Assembly: GCF_001039355.2 (NCBI RefSeq)
Contig: NW_019775848.1
Span: 71,281 to 101,415, forward strand
DNA from: Lingula anatina
Taxonomy: Eukaryota > Brachiopoda > Lingulata > Lingulida > Lingulidae
Direction: 5' to 3'
DNA: 30,135 nt
Below, piece after piece: positions 1-11,299 of this stretch. The translations under genes were made by a program, and so were the position numbers. A model generated the notes under the pieces. It searched no databases. It had not been told where the DNA came from and worked only from the letters and a program-made list of their open reading frames with translations. The number at the start of each line of letters is the position of its first letter. The stretch's first letter is position 1.

Positions 1-115
1 CCCCCCCTGGAATTTGGAATTTTACACACCATACCCACCCCCCTCAGTAGCTTCGCCCCCTCGTGTCCGCTTACTGCCCCCCCTGGCAATTTGCTCAGGC
101 TACGGCCCTGGAGAT
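1..115. repeat. C-rich degenerate repeat at the window edge
   Basis: CCCCCCTGG followed by AATTT appears at the very start and again, as CCCCCCCTGG plus CAATTT, near 78. CCCTGG recurs near 106-111. The GC-rich block contrasts with the AT-rich sequence around it and looks like the end of a dispersed repeat cut by the window edge. I cannot assign its class. Confidence 0.4.
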
Positions 116-219
116 GTGGATACTGGCTAATGCGCGATGGCCTGTCAATTTGTCGATGAGTTTAAAACTAAAACAAAAATACCACACTGGGCAATCAATA
201 TAGAAATAGTCAATTAAAT

Positions 220-392
220 GGGGGCGTCTCGATAGTCCGAAGGTTCATTGGTCCGAAGGTTCATTGGTCCGAAAAGTGGTAACATTTTCATCGATTTTTT
301 AATCAAGGGTTCATTGGTCCGAAGGTTTTATAGTGAACATTCGGACCAATGAACCTTCGGACTATTGAACCTTCGGACTATCGCTACGGCCC
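220..392. mobile_element. Fold-back (non-autonomous DNA transposon-like) element with target-site duplication
   Basis: Positions 231-273 and 340-382 are inverted copies of a 43-bp arm with two mismatches. Each arm is built from units of the form GTCCGAAGGTTCATTG. A further unit lies between them at 309-326. The inverted repeat extends outward as GGGGGCGTCTCGATAG against GGGCCGTAGCGATAG. The flanks are identical, AATTAAAT at 212-219 and 394-401 (nine bases if the preceding C is counted), which is a target-site duplication. There is no internal coding capacity. An 8-bp duplication fits hAT-like insertion, but the family is not proven. Confidence 0.8.
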
Positions 393-401
393 CAATTAAA
401 T

Positions 402-1194
402 AGTCGCTGAAGTAAATTAAACGGTTATGATAACCGTTGGCCAAATGCAAATATACACTTACAGTACTTGATTTAGTTTCAGGCCTTTCTCAGTCTCCAA
501 CTAGTATCACTGTCACAGATAAAATAAAAGTTTGTGTTTTGGTAAATTATTAGTATATGCCATGAAATGGACTTTGCTAAAGTTTCTTATAATTTACCCT
601 ACCATTAAAATGAATGCAGGCTACTCGTAGATGTGCTTTGAGGTAGTGCATATTTAGATTCATGGAGAGTGTTTGTCTGTTTTTGGCCTAGGTACCCTTA
701 CTATAGGTAAGGTTTCACCGCACATGTGCTGATACTACTACTGTATGCCATTGGTATAAATCTTGCTTATCTTGAGGCCAGTCACAAGTTTGCCATTGCA
801 AAATGGAAAGTCACTAACAATAAGTGGTGTGACAGCACAGCTATATAATTGAAATAGAAAGACCAAGACTTTGTCAAAATGGTGCCTGAATGGACACAAA
901 ACTCTTTAATTTTGAATTATATACTTAAAGGTGTGGCAGAGAACAAAAGTATTGTCAGGACATGAATATTTACAGCCACTTCAGTCTGAAATGCTAGGTG
1001 GGGTGAGACCTTACCTCCGACAAAGGTACTAGCAAGTAAGGCCAAAAACTGAGGCAAAGTAATTGTGCTTAGGTAAATATCTTTGACCTACTAATATATG
1101 CAGTAATTTTGCTTGCATGTGTACCTTTACAAATATGTTGGTTTTAAGATAACAGTGTATACTGCTGTTGAGCTTCCTTAGTTTATTTTTGCAG
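402..1194. other. Upstream region or first intron of AP5Z1
   Basis: About 800 bp of AT-rich sequence before the first recognised AP5Z1 exon. The missing first coding exon and the promoter may be here or further upstream. An ATG at 614 could give a ten-residue in-phase exon ending at 642, but its donor (GTAGTG) is mediocre and its residues do not resemble known AP5Z1 N-termini. Nothing else was recognised. Confidence 0.4.
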
Positions 1195-4100
1195 GGGTTA
1201 CTCACAACATGACTTGAATGATTTTTGTGGCAGGATACAGACAAACACAGTAGCTGATATAAATGGGGAAGGTTTTATCCAAAAGATGCGTCAACTTTAC
1301 CTATTACTTCACTGTACAAGATACAGAAGAAGGCAAGTGTTTTATATTTCATTATAAAATTGAAATTCACCGTAGGTAGAACACAGAAACATCCAAGGCT
1401 TATTTACGGACTAGCATTAAATCTTTTGTGGTGCGCTATATTGAGTAAAGGATTTGATTGTCACATCTGCATGCAATATTATTTTCAGCATTCCCCAAGA
1501 GCTAATTAACAAACTCGTAAAGATATTGACAGATACAGAAGAATGCAGTTGGCGAAGTAGGGTTATATGTGTAGCAGTTCTTGCAGAATTAACACCTTGT
1601 GAAGAAATCAAGATTTTTGATTTCAACACTGGATCTAAGAACGTGCAACTAGCACAAAGTTTACAAGTTATTGCTTCTCAGGTAAGATTGTGTTTACATT
1701 CACGAAACTGTCACATTTTACTTACTAGTAGTAGTAGTAGTAGTATTTGCCTGGATATTAAGCACATTGTTGAATGAATTACTGCATTTAAATGTTTTTT
1801 TTAAAACTCATTTATTACAATATTATGTAATATTGTAATTTGTCTTTTCATGCTAGGGACCAACTTTGGGTGATTTTGGACAAATCATACCTCTGATGGT
1901 GAGGTAAGTTCAAATATTAGTTTCATACTTCCACAATTTGGCAGTGTGGTGGGAGTGACACCTAAAACTTAAATCTGGGAAATGTTTAGAAAAGTATATT
2001 ATTGTCCAATTATTGATTATGTATGATTATACATGAGATCTTGGACAATATTTTATGTTTTGTTATTTGCATTTTTGTAAAAAAAGTTATTTTTATCATT
2101 TGCAGATGGATTTCTACAGTTGGTTTTGACCATGATACCCAGATCAGAGCTCTTCTTTTCATCAACCACATAGCGGCATTACATCAGCAACTCCTCACTG
2201 AAGGTAAACTTTCATTATTTTGTTTACTACCCTGATAGTATGAATTATTTCCTTGTTGTAATTCTTTAAATTAGCAGGTTGGTAATTAATTAATATGAAA
2301 ATTAATCTTTTTGAATTATTATTCAGGCTAGTAATGATTTTTTTCAATTATACACTCAGTCACAAACTCATTTGTAATGGTTGCAAAATTAGTTTTTTTT
2401 TGTAATACATGTAAATGTAAATTTTTATTTATTAATTGAGAAAAAAAAATGGACACATGAATCGATGATAAATATTATTTCTAGATCAAGTTCATGTTGT
2501 GAGCTCCCAGATAGCAGATTGGTTGGCGCATGCCAGCATGACGCAGTCCCCAGATCCACGCACTAGACACCTGTTTAAAAAAGAAGAAGAGCTGATGACA
2601 GAACTGGATGGAACTCCATCAAAAGATCAATTTACTGTGTTGTCTCTGGGTAAGATAGTCATCTAGGTGACAAAAGTACCATTCAATTTAGAATTAAGAA
2701 ATGAATAAAAGTTTCATAAAATATTGGTGTAATAATGGGAAATATAACATTATAAGGTATACATTTGATGATGCTCTAATTTGTGTTAATTTACGTAAAT
2801 TTGGTATGTGTTCTTTATACATTGCAAACAATAGGTATTTTCAAAGGAATTTGGATATGTTTTAAAAGTGTTTCCAAGCAGCATTTTATGCTAAAAATAT
2901 TTTATGAAAACTATATAGAATTCACATATTCTCATGACACCACAACTCACATAGTCTTTTTGTAACAAACTTGCAGTTATTTTGTTTCAAAGTCATCCTC
3001 TTGGCATATTCAGTGCTGAAGACTTGATAAAACATGGGTGACAATTAAACTTTCCTCATTTTCTACTTATAGGAAAATACTACAGTTCTGATCAGATGTT
3101 GAATATACACAGTTTCTCAGTGCTGCACACTTGGCTGAAAAACACCAGTAGGGCAGGGCTGTTCGTTACCTCTGACACCTCCAGTGCAGAGGATTTAGAC
3201 TCTTCTATGACTGATGTATCTAGCAAGCATATACTGATTGAGAAGTCACTGGACTATTGCTTTCGACTTCTAGACCAGTGTGAAAGAAGTAAGTGAAGAT
3301 GTGTGATTTTTAAAAGTATTTTGTGTAGAACGTGAAAGATTATTTGAAGGAAATTATTACTTTTTCAAAGTTTATTATTCTATTGGAAGAAGTACTAGTA
3401 TGGTAGGTAAGTCCATGTGCAATAATATGTCTTATCTGTAATATTTTAAACTCTGATATATGGTTTTAAATAAGGCTTATTGTTAAAAAGTGACCCCAAT
3501 AAAAGTCTTTTAGTTGCATGAGTAGTCAATGTCATTGTGGTTTCTTTACAGAATTTTTTTTATAATTTTTTTTATTGATCTTAGGGGTCAAGCAACCAAA
3601 GGATTTATCTTTGCAAGAAGGTGTAAGTTATCTTAATAATGGTGTTCAGTGAAAAATGTGGTTAGTCATTCTTGCTGACCTCTATGAAGTATATCCATTT
3701 ATTTTTGTGAAAATGGAGCCTACAGTAGCAAGACAGAAAAAGCCATATCATCAACCATGGCCTCAATCTCTGTAGAAACAGAAATATTGGAGAATAGTAG
3801 CTTTTAAAAAGTCTTACTTATTTATTAAAGGAACTATTTAGTAATGAAAATGTATAAGTTCTGTCCAAAGTAGATTTATCATAAATTCTGAGGATGTTTT
3901 TATTTTATAATATTTGATTTATATTTAAAGCAAATGAAATGAACTTCATCAATCTTGTTTCATCCTGAGGAGAACAAGCTTTAAAATTCTATATTTCACA
4001 GAAACTCAAACAGTTGTATCACCAGCCCTCTTAAATGTACTTTGTCTAGTTAATGTTAGTTCAGCTACATATTTTGAATCCGTCAAATGGCAAAATGATT

Positions 4101-7100
4101 GATGAAAATACTTTGCCACAGGTGCTAATTGAGGTGCTGTCAGTCTTAGACTGCATATGCCAGTTAAAGCCAGGCCATGTGACCAGGGTGTTTACATATG
4201 CACAGAGACTGTACGATAGAATAGCTAATGATGCTGCACAGGCCAGAGTGGTGCTACAGATTATCCAGCTCTTCCTTAACCATGGTAAGTACACTTGTAA
4301 ATATTAGAATATTGTAGATATTGAATTGTTGTCTTATGTAAAAGCATTTGTTACATTTTTAAGCCCATGGATTGATAACCATCCATTTTAAGGTGGCAAT
4401 GTAGATTAGAGATTTTCTCTTAAAATAATTAAAGGTCTTAGCTTTTTTATTCCTGTCATATTCATTTAATGTATCTTCAAAACATCTAATTATGCTTGGA
4501 ACACAGCTCCAACTTCATCGTGTGATGTAAAAAACCATTTTTAAACACCTGATTTTCTCAGGCACCTGGACAGCTATAAACATGCTTTTAATGGTATTGT
4601 AACACTTGAACAAAGTACTACAAAAGGGAGTCAGGGATTTTTCTTTAGAGACTTATTGTTGATTTTATCTATAAGAACGTGAAATTATGCGCCAATGTGT
4701 CGGAAAAGATTCTCCTTAGCGCTGATCACAATCAAGAGCGACTATCAAAACTGCTTAGGCAGAACAATAGGCAATGCTTTGCCGATCCCTGTTTATGACA
4801 AAGGGGGTATGGCGCATCCCTGTTCTCTTGTTTCTCTACTCGTGCTAAGGTCCGCCCACTGAGTTTACCCATGCCACCGGTGCCGATGTGTGCAGCATCA
4901 GAATCCTCATAAAAAAACGTTTTTTGTTCAAAATGTAAAAATCTTATTCTGTTAAATGTTAGATACACATTTTACCAATAATTAGACATAACAAACCCAA
5001 AATGACGATTTTTAGCCATGTTTGGGTACATTGTCCCCTTAAAACTAGAATGTTAGTTTGGCTGCTTAGAAACAGCTGAGAATCTGTTGCAAAGTTTTTC
5101 CTCAGATAGGCAAAATCAATGGGGAAAAATGTCCCATTTTACAAAATATAGTATCCTACAACCTGTTACAAACATTGCCCAAACTTTGTAACAGATAATC
5201 CCAAGTGGTTCAGAATTGCAATTTCTGTAATCCTAGAAAACTTCGAAAATGGAACTTCTAAACTTGTTTTTTTTTTCTCCCAGGAGACATAGCAGGTTAT
5301 AACTCTGACTCTGCCTTAGAGCATTACTTTGGAACCATCTTGGCAGTCAGCTTTAAGCATCCTGCAGTAGCCTTTGATACAGTCCTGTTCATCAGGGAAA
5401 ATCTAGAAATACTCTGCTACAAAACAGATGTGTTGAGCAAATTTTGTCCAAATATATTAAAGGTATAATGTACAGTTAATTTCCCGTCTCTGTGGTATTT
5501 GACATGTGTGACAATTATTTCGAGCTCTTGACAATTATGATTTGTTGGTCTATTTTATAAAATTGAAAAGTTGATTCTAAAATAGTACTTTTATATTTTT
5601 GATGAATTTAAAACGATGAAAACTGTTCATACTCTATCTGTCTAAAGGGATAACCAATCTTTTCATTCATACATATTCAATTTTTTTATTTTCTAGATCC
5701 TAGCATGGAACCCAAGAAGCTACCTTACAGAATTCATTGATATACTTCCAGCCATGATAACACCATCAACAGCATTGGAGGTAAAACTATAGCTACACAT
5801 TTTAACTTGATTTTACCCTAAATTTTTAAAACATCAATAGCTGAAAAATGACTTTTTTATCCTAATTCATCTGCTTATTATATTGGCAAGATACATTGTA
5901 TAATGGCCCACTCTCTTTAAATTGAATCTCATGAAATAGAGTAATTCAAAATATTCTGAAAAAGGAAGCAACAACATGATTTTAGTTTTTATCAAACTGA
6001 TCACAGATCCTTTGAGCATCATAAATTAATATACGCATAGTTAATGACAAAGTTTTAAAGATACCTTTAACCTTTGTTTGACATATAGATATGGCATTTC
6101 AGATAGTGCACACCTTGTTAGACCTTGCTTGCATGACAGCAGCAATAGAGAGTAGTGGGAAGATGGAAGCTAGAGACAGAGAGTCCATGGAAATGCCATC
6201 TGTTGCTTTAGAGAGGCTGAAGGAAGTGAAAAACAGTCTGCAATATAAACCATATTTCAGTTTTATTCTGAGAAATGAGAGTGGACATGGGGACACAATA
6301 AGCAAGTATGTCTTGATTACTTGGTCTTATGTAGATCTTGAATAGAAAGATATTAAAACCCATTTTATCTTTATCATGTTTTTCTAAATGGTATTTTTTC
6401 AGACACCTGTATTATTATCTATTGCTTAAGATTGTTCCTCAGGGGCATCTTCTGGGTAGATTTATTGATTTAATTATTTTGCTATTATGGAGTGGCACAA
6501 CAATCATTGCAACTTGTATTTGATACAGTTTTCATTGATCCAATGGAGAAATGATATAAGACCTTTCCTGTTAGAAACAAATGGAAATGTTTCATGAAAG
6601 TTTGATGTTTAATTCAGGCTTGGTGACTTACATGCAGTACTGAAAGACATGATGCAGTCTCCCAGAGTGTTGGTATGTCTACAAGTGGTCCCAGTACTCC
6701 TCAAGTAAGAAAAAAACTTTTTTACATTAATTTATATATATCTTTTAATTTTTATTTAACAATAGAACATTTAAATTGACCTTTATGATTTTGAATTAAG
6801 TAAGTTATGTGCAAGCGTTTATTCTCTTACAGGAGTATTTCAAATGATTATCAGACAAGTGTATTATCATGACATTCAATATACTTCAGTGGTTATTTTG
6901 ACAGACTCATCTTGAAACATCTCTGATTTTATATCCTGAATTTCACTAGATATTACACAAAAAGTCTAACACAAAACCCAGCTTTCTAACATGATAAGTA
7001 TAAAAAGGTTTGGTTCGTCTTAGTGCTAGATTTTACTGTTTCAGAGTTTACTTCAAGACTGTGTTGAGCCTTGGTGATTTTGAACTGTGTAGTCAACTAC

Positions 7101-9256
7101 TTCCAGTATTGTTGGAGAGGGTAGGGGTCCTGTATGGCATAGACCAGTATCGGAATGATATCAAAAAGTGGGTAAAATATGTGCATTAATGAATATTTCA
7201 GTTTTGGGAATTAGTCTACTTTGAGGGTCATTTAAACCAAATGTCAAGAGAATACTACAGAATTGTCAGTGTTATTTGATGACTAGTATCATTGTGTACA
7301 GTGCAACAGTATATGTGATGAACATTATTAAATGTTGATTAAATTTACAGGTTAATCTGAAAGTGTGTGTATACTGCTCTACATTTATGATATATCCTGA
7401 CTGTTTTTTCATAAAAAACAGTATTTGGTTATTGTTACCTTTAATGCCAATTAAAATTATTTTTTAGGATTTTTGCTGAACAGCTTCAAGCCTTGGTGAA
7501 AAAACACCCGCAACTTGTACTAGAACAGCACCCAGAAATCCTGGAATACGTTGGACAAATCAGAAATATCACAGACAAAGAGGACTTTTTTATTCACTTG
7601 GTATGATCTCAAATATCACAACTATTAAAATGAATAAGGACATTGCTCCTTGTAAATAGATAACAGATACATTCTCATAGTTAGGTTTGTATAAAAAAAT
7701 GGACATGGTTATTTCAATAATTGATCATTTTTAGTGCCATAATTAATATTTAATGGAGTTAAGTATATTTGTCATACTTTTAATATCAAATTGATTTTTT
7801 TTTTTTTTGATAATAAATATGGGAATTCTCTGACTTTTTTATGGCAAGCATTTTTTTTCAGAAGTTTCAGAAATTGATTTATATTTATTAAATGTATTAA
7901 GTTTTATTTATTTTCTTCTTTTCTTATGAATGAGTCAGGTTTGGGTTGTTGGTGAATATACCTCTGCAACATATGATCCCAGGTGCACTCCAGAGTTGGT
8001 ATCCAAGACCTACGAGACTTTAGAAACTCTTCTCTATGAGCTCTCTGGACTGATGAGCGCTGTTGCCTCTGAAAACGAGGCACCGTATTCTGTCAGACTG
8101 TTAACTGTGATGATGTCAGCTGTTGCCAAGGTAATGTGTGTTATTATACTATTTGAACTAGTGGTTAGATAGATAAATTGTTTATTAAATGCCTCAATTC
8201 ACTGAAATATGTATGTATTATAGTTGCTTTAGACAGCCTTATAAAAGTAAAAGTATTAGCTGAATAAAGGTAGTGATCAAAGTTTAATTATAAAACTAGA
8301 GATAAAAGTAAAGTTTAATTTTAAAAGTAGAAATTAAAGTGAAGCTAGTTATCTATGCTCTGTTATGGCATTTATGTTCTGTTTTAAAGTATAAGATCTT
8401 TATTTTTGCAACCTTTTGACTGTGCCCAAGTTCTTTTGTAGGTATTTTATGAACAACATATAAATCATATCATTTAACAATACAAAAACAAGTCCTACTT
8501 TCCAGCTTGCTTCAAGGTGCCAGGACCTAATTCCTAGAGTCTTGCTGTGTTTGACAAAAGTGGGTCAGCAGCACAGGGATGGAAATTTGGAGGAGGAAAG
8601 TAAACAAGTCCTGCTGGCCAGGGCTAGTGAGCTGATTAATCTGTTAAAACTCCCCAAGTAAGAAAGAGCACCAGGCCGGAGCTAACAAATAATTTTTTGG
8701 GAATTTGATTAAGAATTTCAGTGAAAGTTTGAAAAAAGTTTTTTACCTATTTATGTTATGACTGTGGAGTAGTTAATCAATTTGCCAATTTTTATCACTG
8801 AATGTGTGAGAAACTATTATTGCCTCAGTTTTGAAGTCCTGCTTTATTGTTTCACATTCTTATGAGAATTATGAGTGTCATGGTAAAATAAAATTATTGA
8901 AAGTTGCTTCACTGATGTTTTAAACAGGGAAATGTGTACATCATTACCTGTGCTTGGGTACATTTAAGATGAGGATTTCAAATTATTAATATATTTCAAG
9001 AAAGATTTGATTTTTTAGAATTGAGGATGTATAAACAATAGAGATCTTTGTTAAAAGAAACAAAAGGCAATTTTCATTTTCCAAATAATTTGTATACCTT
9101 TTTTAAAAAGCTATTTAAACTACACTCACATTTTTTGCAGTGTTGCGCCTGTGATTCTTAGCCCCTCTGCAGAGCTTGAAACTGGCAGGTGAGTATGAGA
9201 TTAACTTAATGAAGTAAAATTGAAATAATTTTTTTATGTAGATGAGCTTAAAATCG

Positions 9257-9304
<48 letters not shown>

Positions 9305-9501
9305 CAAGCGAGTAAAGTGCTGTTATCTGTGCATGTAGTTAAAGAGTCCATTTATTGTCAGTGATTTTGTAATTCCTTCTGTACTAGTGCTGTGAAGCCC
9401 AGGGTCATTGCATCTTTTTTAATTTCAGATGGCACACAGAAAACACTTCCCTTCCTGTCCTATTAAGGGCTTCCAATGGGATTTTGCAAAACATATTATG
9501 A
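1195..9501 (+). CDS. AP5Z1: AP-5 adaptor complex zeta subunit (AP5Z1/SPG48 homologue), 18 coding exons, extreme N-terminus not placed
   Basis: AP5Z1 is one of the two large subunits of the AP-5 complex. AP-5 works with the SPG11 and SPG15 proteins on late endosomes and lysosomes and is clathrin-independent (established knowledge). The spliced exons give about 801 codons, close to the roughly 807 residues of human AP5Z1, and align with it from near the N-terminus to the stop. Diagnostic stretches are NDFCGRIQTN (exon at 1195), LLHCTRYRRS across the first junction, IVHTLLDLACMTAAIE (6103), WVVGEYTSATYDPRC (7939), SRCQDLIPRVLL (8506) and VAPVILSPSAELE (9141). The protein is an alpha-solenoid with no catalytic motif, signal peptide or membrane segment. 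The first codons (about 10-15 residues) should lie upstream of 1195. An ATG at 614 with a donor at 643 has the right phase but no sequence support. Splice phases agree across all 17 junctions, so this looks like a functional gene. Confidence 0.95.
1726..1745. repeat. (TAG)n microsatellite
   Basis: About 6.5 tandem TAG units in an AP5Z1 intron, shortly after the donor at 1682. Confidence 0.9.
1814..1839. repeat. Perfect 12-bp inverted repeat with 2-nt loop
   Basis: ATTACAATATTA, then TG, then TAATATTGTAAT. It lies 17 nt before the acceptor of the 47-nt AP5Z1 exon at 1857, where the branch site and polypyrimidine tract are expected. Confidence 0.85.
4655..4925. repeat. GC-richer block in an AP5Z1 intron, possible old repeat
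   Basis: Within the largest AP5Z1 intron this block is visibly richer in G, C and CpG than its surroundings (for example GCGCCAATGTGTCGG near 4689 and CCACCGGTGCCGATG near 4875). It has an open frame of 78 codons on the minus strand with no recognisable family. I see no tRNA-like box, terminal repeat or poly(A) tail, so its class is unknown. Confidence 0.3.
9259..9304. repeat. (TG)16(AG)7 compound microsatellite
   Basis: Sixteen TG units (9259-9290) run directly into AG units (9291-9304), in the last AP5Z1 intron. Likely polymorphic. Confidence 0.97.
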
Positions 9502-10089
9502 ACATTCAAATGAATTGGTTCAAGTGTTTTATCCAGTGGGACTATGCAAATGTTAAATGATCATCCAGTGGTTTTATGCAGAATGTGAACATCAAAGAAA
9601 GAAAAATATCATCATAACCAACTGATTCTGAAACTTATTTTGACAGACATGGCCAAAAGAAAGTGGGACAAGTATTGTAGAAAATAGTGGTTCAATTGTT
9701 GAAAACCCCATGTGCAATATTCAGTCATTTTTACTATTTTATTGCGTGAGAGCTTGCAGCATTTGTAGGATAAGTTGGTTAGTCAACATGGCTAATAACA
9801 TTATTCATGAAAGCACTTTGCAGGGCACTTCTTAATTTTGATTATTTTAATAGTAATGTATTTGAGACAGTATTATCAGGGATAAGATTTTTCTTACTAT
9901 CAGTGGATTTCTGACTTTTGGGGAGCCAAAAACATCATTGGCCTTTTAACTATTTCTAAATAGTTAAAACCTCACTCCATATTTTCTGACTTTTTCACTA
10001 AATGGCACTCTTATCTCTGTATTATGATCAAACTAGGAAATAATATATCGTCTTGGACATTGAGTCAACTATTATGGTTCAAGTAATCA

Positions 10090-10095
10090 TTTATT
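10090..10095 (-). terminator. Candidate poly(A) signal AATAAA for GGA
   Basis: Minus-strand AATAAA (TTTATT on plus), about 1.2 kb past the GGA stop. A second lies at 10216-10221. Both fall among the plus-strand candidates at 10180 and 10301, so the two transcripts may overlap at their 3' ends. Confidence 0.35.
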
Positions 10096-10179
10096 TGAAT
10101 ACATAATCTCCAGACACCAATGTTTACATGTTGCTGCGAGATGTGAAATCAACATTGAAACTTATTGTAAGACTTATAA

Positions 10180-10185
10180 AATAAA
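10180..10185 (+). terminator. Candidate poly(A) signal AATAAA for AP5Z1
   Basis: AATAAA on the plus strand, about 680 nt past the AP5Z1 stop. A second AATAAA lies at 10301-10306. Which one is used cannot be read from sequence. Confidence 0.4.
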
Positions 10186-11299
10186 ATATTTAATACATAT
10201 ACATACCCTCCCACATTTATTATCCAATTGATCAAAGGCCCAGCCCATTTTTGTGTTCTGCATCTCACATAAATAACAGTAGTGCAACCTTACCTTCTTG
10301 AATAAACTTACTACTCTATTATGGCATACTCAAATACAACCATTTTGTATCTTTAAGGCACACCCATTGCAAGTGATTTGAACATATATACAGTCGTTTT
10401 AAACACCTGAAATTGCCATCTACAGTACAAAAAACATTCATTGCACTTATTAATCGTAATTTTTACCCCCCTTCCTCCATGGTTAAAGCAACTTTTCTAC
10501 ACTCAAAAAGGAGGTTCTTTCCAGAAACACTGTCTCTATAAGCATCAATCCTGGTGTTGCTGAACCTAGGATTCACTCAGTTCCCCCAAGCACCTAGATG
10601 TGTGTTTCTATTCTGGTCCTATGTCAACACAATTAGGATGACTTTTTCAAGCATATTTCTCCATTGGTCAGCAAAACATGGTGTAAATATACAGTTAACA
10701 GATCTTTAAACCCATTATTTTTTGATAGTCTGTATATGAAAGTAAATATATGTAAACAGATTATTAGACCTTGCATTTTGCTTCATATTTACAATGTCAG
10801 TGGTCATTTTGATACCTTGGTCACATTGGTACATATATTTTAGTGTGTGTACATGTTTGTATTCTTAAAGCTTCTAGAACTGACTAGCAATATGGCATGG
10901 CATCAGAGTGCACACCAATCCAGAGTCCATTAACACACCTGTTAAAGAAAATTGTTGATTTTTTTTCTCTTATTAAACCAATATTGAAAATAGCGCATAT
11001 TTCAATGCACTTATCAACTAAACCCATTATCACAATATGAAGGTCAATTTGATCATGAATGTTTGAAAAAAGGACAACAATAAAGCAGAATTATATAACG
11101 GCTCCATTTTTATCCTCTTTTGCTTAATAGGGATATTGGTGGTTATTTTTGCAATCAACTGGTCTATGTAGATAAGGCTGTACCTTTCACTGATGTCATT
11201 GAAGTCAAAGTCAGTGAATGCAATTTTTAAAATTGCCCAAGGTCTTTCAGTGAAAAGCATATTTTTCTCTGTATGCTTTGGTATAGTGCTAAACTGGCA

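Larger units (their letters stand above)
1195..9501 (+). other. AP5Z1: Exon map of AP5Z1
   Basis: Coding exons read from splice sites and frame: 1195-1332, 1489-1681, 1857-1903, 2106-2203, 2485-2649, 3073-3288, 3585-3622, 4050-4284 (or starting 4065; both keep frame), 5284-5462, 5697-5780, 6103-6305, 6618-6704, 7045-7167, 7468-7600, 7939-8130, 8506-8657, 9141-9188, 9429-9501 (ends in TGA). All introns start GT except the first, which starts GC at 1333. Exons of 47, 38 and 48 nt (1857, 3585, 9141) are short enough to be missed by gene finders. The longest intron (4285-5283) holds a GC-richer block, listed separately. The other introns are AT-rich, with only simple repeats and one short palindrome. 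Confidence 0.88.
9502..11299. other. Shared 3' interval of AP5Z1 and GGA (3' UTRs)
   Basis: No coding exon is seen in this 1.8 kb between the two stop codons. It is AT-rich and should hold both 3' UTRs. A short reading frame lies across 11030-11260 but has no family resemblance and is in the position of the GGA 3' UTR. Confidence 0.7.

Noticed and set aside
220-392. Possible CRISPR-like array because of repeated GGTTCATTGGTCCGAA units
   Set aside because: Units are in inverted arms without regular unique spacers, in a eukaryotic genome with a target-site duplication.
4061-4294. 77-codon minus-strand frame
   Set aside because: Antisense shadow of the AP5Z1 exon at 4050-4284.
4732-4968. 78-codon minus-strand frame in an AP5Z1 intron
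   Set aside because: No recognisable protein; probably an effect of the GC-richer block.
6091-6102. Acceptor after ACATATAG with an in-frame ATG at 6091 as the exon start
   Set aside because: The downstream acceptor at ATTTCAG (exon from 6103) gives an ungapped match to AP5Z1 (LE-IVHTLLDL), so the upstream site would add unmatched residues.
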